Source: Butyrivibrio sp. INlla14
GTDB lineage: Bacteria > Bacillota > Clostridia > Lachnospirales > Lachnospiraceae
DNA length: 64,000 nt
Direction of reading: 5' to 3'
NCBI RefSeq assembly: GCF_900102515.1
Contig: NZ_FMVS01000006.1
Coordinates: 129,199-193,198 of the forward strand
Position 1 is the first letter of the stretch. Every line of letters starts with the position of its first letter. A program made the translations under genes and the position numbers. The notes beneath the pieces are model-generated. The model did not search any database and was not told where the DNA came from. It saw only the letters and a list, made by a program, of their open reading frames with translations. This document shows, piece after piece, positions 59,656 through 64,000 of this stretch.

Positions 59656-60033
59656 ATGCCTAGAAAAGAACGGTTAAATGATGTTGATTATAAAGAAATG
59701 GGAAGAAGAGTCAAGAAAGCTCGGAAAGAAAAAGGCTTTGAATTATCAAAGGACTTTGCGGAGACAATCGGATATGAGGCAAAAACTTATTCTTCGCTTG
59801 AGAGTGGCAGTGTTCCATGGAGCCTTGATTTTGCAATTATACTTCATCGTACTCTTGATATTGATTATGACTATCTGCTTACAGGCGTTGTTGGTGGTGA
59901 TTCTGAAGGACAACGTTGTAGAGAAATTGTTGACAGAATACTTGTTGAGGGCACAGAACGTGATGAGGAAGGCCTTTATAAGTTGCTAAGTGAGTATGAA
60001 AGATTGTTGTTCAGAAATAATGATAAGAATTGA
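59656..60033 (+). CDS. XRE-type HTH protein
   Basis: A 125-residue regulator. The HTH covers about residues 14-70 (GRRVKKARKEKGFELSKDFA, IGYEAKTYSSLESG, FAIILHRTLDIDYDYLLTG). AAGGAAGG lies upstream. It may repress the element's excision or the neighbouring GAF gene. Confidence 0.8.
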   Translation: MPRKERLNDVDYKEMGRRVKKARKEKGFELSKDFAETIGYEAKTYSSLESGSVPWSLDFAIILHRTLDIDYDYLLTGVVGGDSEGQRCREIVDRILVEGTERDEEGLYKLLSEYERLLFRNNDKN

Positions 60034-60117
60034 TCAGAAACTAAGGTGATGTCAGGCATTTTTACTATATATGTACAGTTATCTTTTGTTCTGATTTTTC
60101 AAAACAGGTATATAGCT

Positions 60118-61500
60118 ATGAGAGATGAAAAATGTATGAAGTGTATAACTGACACAAAAATAGTGAAACAAAAAAATGCTGTGGATCAAATAGATGAAGA
60201 AACAGCCAAGTCGTATCTTATAGAAATGGAAAAATTGGATAATAGGCTTCAAGATTTTTTTATCAAATCCAACTGTAATCATGATGAAATTATAAAACAG
60301 ATGTTGCGACTGACAAATGAATTCTATCAAGCTGATTGGTGCGGTGTTCTTAACGTAGATATGAGTCTGGGGTTATGGTTACCTCTGTATTGGTACAGCA
60401 AGAAAACCGGTCTTATGGGAGAAACACTCATCAATGCTTTCGAAGCTTCTGATGATTTTAAAATATGGATAAAGGCTCTCAAGTCACGAAATATGGTTTA
60501 TATAGCTGACAAATCGGCAATAGAGAAATCATTCCCAAAAGAAGCGGAGCAGTATAAACGATTAGGCGTAAATTCTGCTATGGGAGCTCCCTTTTACCAA
60601 GGAATAGATGGTTTCTTGGTAGTGAAGAATGCAAAAAGATTTTGCGATAACGGTATTTTGCTTAAAAATATGGCGTTTGCAGTATCCGGTGAGATAATGA
60701 TGATGCAGGAGCAGGAAAATGAGTCTACCGGTGTATTTGATGAAGATTTACAGGAAGAGAATGACGTTTTGATCTCCCTTTTTGACCATCTGCAAATTAG
60801 TAAGAAGCATCATGAAGTTAAACCCGATCTAATTGAAAATAAGGTTATTGGTCAGATGATTGCTATTCTGGCAATTAGTGATGCTGATGGAATTTCAAAG
60901 GATGAAATGTCTTCTCTTGTTAGATCGAGGCAAAGTACCGACGGCGTTGAAGTCGATAGCCTTAAGCATCATCTATTTAATTTTGGAAGAGAAACCAGCG
61001 GAATGTTTGAACGGGATAATAAGCTGATTATCACTTCTGATCTTGGAAATTATGTCTTTAATCACAGGTATCATATAAAAAGAGACCTGGATATATTTGA
61101 TAATCTACTCCTGGAATCGGAGAAGTCCAATGATATTGAGAAAAAGCTTGAATGCCTGACAAGAGCTAAATTCTTGTACAGAAAGGGAGTGCTTCCAGCC
61201 TATAAGGATTTCCCCTGGATTCAGCATATTAGGAGCCAGTACGAGGCAAAATACGTTATGGTTGCTGAAAAGCTCTGTGAATTACTGTTCAAAAGGAGAG
61301 ATTATTCTATTGTTGTTATAACAGCTATGGATGCAATCAAAACGGCTGGAGATACTGCCAAATTATGGTATTGGGCAATCACAGCAGCTGAGAACAGTGG
61401 TTCTAGGGGAGCTGCTGTGAAATATTACAATCAGGCAAGAAGCAAGCTGGAAGGCAATGCCTTTAAGACTTTGGAGGATATGCTTGATATAGAAGTCTGA
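60118..61500 (+). CDS. GAF-like sensor protein with helical C-terminus
   Basis: A 460-residue soluble protein. Residues about 55-200 look like a GAF domain (LRLTNEFYQADWCGVLNVDM, NSAMGAPFYQGIDGFLVVKN). The C-terminal part (about 300-460) is alpha-helical with tetratricopeptide-like pairs and recalls BTAD domains (YSIVVITAMDAIKTAGDTAK). A DNA-binding segment may lie between. The ATG at 60118 is chosen because homology-like sequence starts there; a frame start at 60046 is less likely. Confidence 0.6.
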   Translation: MRDEKCMKCITDTKIVKQKNAVDQIDEETAKSYLIEMEKLDNRLQDFFIKSNCNHDEIIKQMLRLTNEFYQADWCGVLNVDMSLGLWLPLYWYSKKTGLMGETLINAFEASDDFKIWIKALKSRNMVYIADKSAIEKSFPKEAEQYKRLGVNSAMGAPFYQGIDGFLVVKNAKRFCDNGILLKNMAFAVSGEIMMMQEQENESTGVFDEDLQEENDVLISLFDHLQISKKHHEVKPDLIENKVIGQMIAILAISDADGISKDEMSSLVRSRQSTDGVEVDSLKHHLFNFGRETSGMFERDNKLIITSDLGNYVFNHRYHIKRDLDIFDNLLLESEKSNDIEKKLECLTRAKFLYRKGVLPAYKDFPWIQHIRSQYEAKYVMVAEKLCELLFKRRDYSIVVITAMDAIKTAGDTAKLWYWAITAAENSGSRGAAVKYYNQARSKLEGNAFKTLEDMLDIEV

Positions 61501-61514
61501 TTTTACGGACTGAG

Positions 61515-61578
61515 TTACACTCGACTTTCACTGTGAGTTACACTCCAGTTTCACCGCCACTTACACTTCACTTTCACT
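61515..61578 (+). repeat. Three 23-bp TTACACTC/TTTCAC repeats
   Basis: TTACACTCGACTTTCACTG, TTACACTCCAGTTTCACCG and TTACACTTCACTTTCACTG begin at 61515, 61538 and 61561. I recall similar arrays in other Firmicute mobile elements. No gene lies in the 250-base gap. Confidence 0.75.
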
Positions 61579-61749
61579 GACAAATAAACGATGAATCGTT
61601 ATAATGGGTATCGTTGGTTATCGAAGAGTTAGTTTCTTCGGGGAGAATTTTATAGTTAAGCAGCGGTATGGAAAAAAGGAAAGCGAGTAATCTACGAGTA
61701 TTCTCATCTTGTAAGTGCTTCCGGGTGGCTGCACATATTGGATGGAAGA

Positions 61750-62124
61750 ATGGAAAAGAAAAGAAAAAAGAAAGATCTGGCAACAATTGGTGGAAGAATT
61801 AGGTACGCAAGGGAACTTAAAGGTCTGACGCAGGATGAGTTTTCTGAAAAGCTCAATTTGGAAAGCAGAACAAATATAGCATCTTATGAGCTTAATCGGA
61901 GAAACGTACCAAGTCTCCTGGTTGCTAATATGGCAAAGGTACTGGACGTGACGACAGATTTTATTCTGCTAGGTACAGCTGATGTGAAAAATGCTCCTTT
62001 ACTGGATGATGACCATGCGGCAGTTATTACTATAATGAAGGATATCAAAACAACAGCCAGCAAAGAAGCTATTATGGAAGCAGTAAAAACCATATACAAA
62101 ATGGAAAACAGAATATTGAACTGA
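61750..62124 (+). CDS. XRE-type repressor-like protein
   Basis: A 124-residue regulator with a Cro/CI-type HTH near residues 14-70 (IRYARELKGLTQDEFSEKLN, RTNIASYELNRRNVPSLLVA) and a helical C-terminus. The ATG at 61750 is preferred to the in-frame TTG at 61738. It is likely the element's maintenance regulator. Confidence 0.83.
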   Translation: MEKKRKKKDLATIGGRIRYARELKGLTQDEFSEKLNLESRTNIASYELNRRNVPSLLVANMAKVLDVTTDFILLGTADVKNAPLLDDDHAAVITIMKDIKTTASKEAIMEAVKTIYKMENRILN

Positions 62125-62126
62125 AG

Positions 62127-62195
62127 CCTGTATGCCTGTTGGTGTACAGGTTATTTTTTTGCCCAGAATGTGTCACTATGACACATTATTTTTTT
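62127..62195 (+). terminator. Two consecutive terminators
   Basis: CCTGTA (62127-62132) with TACAGG (62145-62150), then TTATTTTTTT. AATGTGTCA (62167-62175) with TGACACATT (62179-62187), then ATTTTTTTC. TGTGTCA recurs at 62200, so the second may double as an operator. Confidence 0.75.
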
Positions 62196-62272
62196 CGGAT
62201 GTGTCAACTGTGGTACACGCTTGAGAGGCTTCAAGCCTTAACATAAATAACGAAGTAAATAATCTCAAAGCC

Positions 62273-62428
62273 TGAGATGGCCATAAGGCGGCGGGATGCA
62301 TAAGGAATCATAAGACAAGAGATGTTTTATGAACTTATAGCACCCACCGTTTGTTTCTGCGCCATCTCAGATCTTTTCGCAGGAGCCGGTGGTATTACCA
62401 TCTCACTCCTTCTTGCATTCCTGCCGCC
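62273..62428 (+). ncRNA. Structured leader with alternative pairings
   Basis: TGAGATGG (62273-62280) can pair with either of two identical CCATCTCA copies (62362-62369 or 62398-62405). GGCGGCGGGATGCA (62287-62300) pairs with TGCATTCCTGCCGCC (62414-62428). CCACCG (62344-62349) pairs with CGGTGG (62387-62392). It ends 25 bases before the Rha-like gene's ATG. Confidence 0.55.
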
Positions 62429-62452
62429 AGGTCTAGGCGGAAAGGAAAATCA

Positions 62453-63097
62453 ATGAGCAACATAGTTCCAAAGAATGAGTTCGGCATGTTTGTCGACGAC
62501 AAGGGTGTTGCACGCGTTGATAGTCTGGCTGTTGCCATCGCATTTAATAAGCGTCATGACAACGTGGTCAGAGATATTAAAAATCTCGACTGCTCAGATG
62601 AATTCCGTGCCCTCAATTTTGAGGAGACGAATTATAACAGCGTGCAAGGGCACAAAAAGCCATGTTACAACATGACCCGGGATGGGTTTGTATTCCTGGT
62701 TATGGGATACAGGGGAAAGAAGGCTTCCAGTTTTAAGGAGGCGTATATCAAACGCTTCAATGAGATGGAGACTTTTATTAAGTTTCTCCTGGAGGCTAGA
62801 CATGAGTTCCCACTTCTGACAGACAACATCAAGTTGATTAAGGAAGAGCCAAAGCCTTATCACTTTATGAATGAGTGCAATTTACTTAACAGGATAGCAC
62901 TGGGATGTACAGCAAAAGAGTATCGGGAGTCGCATGGTATCAAGAAGGGTAAGAGCATCAGACCATATTTGACTAAGGAGCAGATCAGAAAAATTGATTT
63001 GTTGCAGCGTGCGGATATTGGACTTCTGATTTCAACACCTGATTTCAATCAGAGAAAGCAACTTCTTGAGTGGTATTTCATGAAGATCTCCGGGTGA
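62453..63097 (+). CDS. Rha-family phage-type regulatory protein
   Basis: A 214-residue DNA-binding protein. The Rha domain spans about residues 15-110 (ARVDSLAVAIAFNKRHDNVVRDI, then RDGFVFLVMGYRGKKASSFKEAY). The C-terminal part resembles a KilA-C or ORF6C-type helical domain. The ATG at 62453 follows GGAAAGGA; frames further upstream run through the structured leader. It gives the right end a phage-like flavour. Confidence 0.85.
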   Translation: MSNIVPKNEFGMFVDDKGVARVDSLAVAIAFNKRHDNVVRDIKNLDCSDEFRALNFEETNYNSVQGHKKPCYNMTRDGFVFLVMGYRGKKASSFKEAYIKRFNEMETFIKFLLEARHEFPLLTDNIKLIKEEPKPYHFMNECNLLNRIALGCTAKEYRESHGIKKGKSIRPYLTKEQIRKIDLLQRADIGLLISTPDFNQRKQLLEWYFMKISG

Positions 63098-63110
63098 TAG
63101 GGAGGTGGAC

Positions 63111-63680
63111 ATGATAAAAGGAAATTTTTGCAAGACCTATGGAGAAGCTACTGCCCGTGACAGGGCAGAGCTGATCTATAGCCATTATTCATCTTTCCTT
63201 GGAATCATAGAGGATTGTAAGGCAAGACTAATATATGAAATCAAGGCTGAGAAGGAGTATTGCCGCAGCCACCACAAGGATGATCTGGGTGTTAGAGTTC
63301 AGACATCCATTGGCACCAGTGATACTACTGGGGATGAAGCTATTCTTAACGTGACTTTGGCAGAACAATTGGATAGTGACAAGCTTCCGAATCTGAAAGG
63401 AATTGACTTGGAGGCGCAAGAACAGTTTCGTGCCAGGCATCGGGTAATAGTGATGATGAGGGATGAGTACACTGCTTTCGATAAGCATCTGTATTCTCTT
63501 AGTGCAGATGAGCAGAAGATTATTTTCCCTGTATTGAAGCACACAAAGGACTATTACCAGATTGCTCAGGAAGAGAATATCACTGTTGAAACCGTGAGAA
63601 AACGTGTCAGTAGGACACATAAGAACATTATTGAACATTTTGGAGAGATATTTATTGAGAGGTTACAGGGAGGTATGTGA
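63111..63680 (+). CDS. Sigma-70-like/ArpU-type HTH protein
   Basis: A 189-residue protein. The C-terminal region (DYYQIAQEENITVETVRKRV then SRTHKNIIEHF) is a sigma-region-4-type HTH, and the N-terminal two thirds are helical. Such proteins regulate late genes in phages and integrative elements. The ATG at 63111 follows GGGAGG; the GTG at 63105 is within that site. Confidence 0.7.
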   Translation: MIKGNFCKTYGEATARDRAELIYSHYSSFLGIIEDCKARLIYEIKAEKEYCRSHHKDDLGVRVQTSIGTSDTTGDEAILNVTLAEQLDSDKLPNLKGIDLEAQEQFRARHRVIVMMRDEYTAFDKHLYSLSADEQKIIFPVLKHTKDYYQIAQEENITVETVRKRVSRTHKNIIEHFGEIFIERLQGGM

Positions 63681-63931
63681 TGAACCTGGTTATTGATAAT
63701 GACAACAGAGATTCTATTTTAAAGGAATCTGATGGAAAGCAGACAGTACTTATAAAGGATAAGGTTGCTCTCACCATAAGAGAGGCTGCGGAGTATTCCA
63801 ATATTGGCATCAACAAAATCGAGAGTCTGTTGAGATCTCCCAGATGTCCGTTTGTTCTTTATGTGGGTAAGAAGAAGTTGGTAAAACGCAAAGAGTTCGA
63901 GAAGTATATCTCGGACAATATTGAAATCTAA
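63680..63931 (+). CDS. Excisionase (Xis), Tn916-like
   Basis: An 83-residue protein with a winged-helix excisionase domain (ALTIREAAEYSNIGINKIES, FVLYVGKKKLVKRKEFEKYI). It bends the attachment-site DNA to favour excision. GGGAGG lies 6 bases before the ATG at 63680; a GTG at 63677 is in frame. In relatives the integrase gene follows, here beyond the window. Confidence 0.85.
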   Translation: MNLVIDNDNRDSILKESDGKQTVLIKDKVALTIREAAEYSNIGINKIESLLRSPRCPFVLYVGKKKLVKRKEFEKYISDNIEI

Positions 63932-64000
63932 AGCCCGTGCCGGATTGGCGCGGATGAAAAATGAAGTAACATTGATAAGAAGCCCTGGTTAGTGTATAAT

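Noticed and set aside
1..64000. tRNA, tmRNA or rRNA genes
   Set aside because: No TTCGAAT-type T-arm with matching acceptor stem or rRNA-like segment was found on reading, including at the likely attachment region near 39 kb. A tRNAscan run would settle this.

Overview
The window looks like a low-to-mid GC Firmicute of the Lachnospiraceae, most like Butyrivibrio or Pseudobutyrivibrio. This rests on protein style (BMP-type purine transporter, Lachnospiraceae-only hypothetical families, a RepA_N/PcfB/VirD4/DUF4315/DUF4366 mobile module) and on strong AGGAGG-type ribosome binding sites. It is an inference, since no rRNA or tRNA gene is present.

Region 1 (1-4876) is a purine uptake and salvage operon: the 3' end of a BMP-type binding lipoprotein gene, an ABC ATPase, two permeases and xanthine phosphoribosyltransferase. 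A large hairpin separates the binding protein from the ATPase. Region 2 (4877-38000) is accessory chromosome: oxidoreductases, Nudix and MazG house-cleaning enzymes, a LysR/flavodoxin pair, a nuclease/helicase/HNH/methyltransferase cluster resembling a defence locus, peroxide-stress genes, small membrane proteins and an exported MTA/SAH nucleosidase. It contains much gene debris (truncated aldo/keto reductase, flavodoxin and GNAT genes, and a GIY-YIG::peroxiredoxin chimera). Six intergenic regions carry arrays of a 41-nt palindrome with fixed spacer rules. A frameshifted IS4-type transposase lies at 36.5-37.8 kb.

Region 3 (about 38.05-39.12 kb) holds nearly three tandem copies of a 390-bp sequence with GGCACTCG motifs and a repeated RBS plus mini-ORF. 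It sits at the left edge of an integrated mobile element. Region 4 (39.3 kb to the window end) is that element: HTH protein, RepA_N initiator, PcfB, VirD4 coupling protein, a truncated NlpC/P60 protein, DUF4315, DUF4366, ArdC-like antirestriction protein, MobC and relaxase, and at the right end XRE regulators, a Rha-like protein, a sigma-like HTH protein and an excisionase. No VirB4, PrgI or VirB6 gene is present where they normally lie, so the element looks transfer-deficient unless helped in trans. The integrase is probably just beyond the window.

The most interesting part is the cargo at 53.3-59.5 kb. An AgrA/AgrC-like LytTR regulator and GHKL kinase are followed by a family of paralogous, unrecognised proteins. 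Both the regulator operon and the first target gene have the same promoter layout: 9-bp repeats 21 bp apart, a -10 box at the same distance, then a short leader ending in a terminator hairpin. Three downstream genes each carry a copy of a structured leader whose first hairpin loop is complementary to the Shine-Dalgarno sequence, with stem covariation among copies. Together these suggest a quorum-type switch with a layered RNA-control step.
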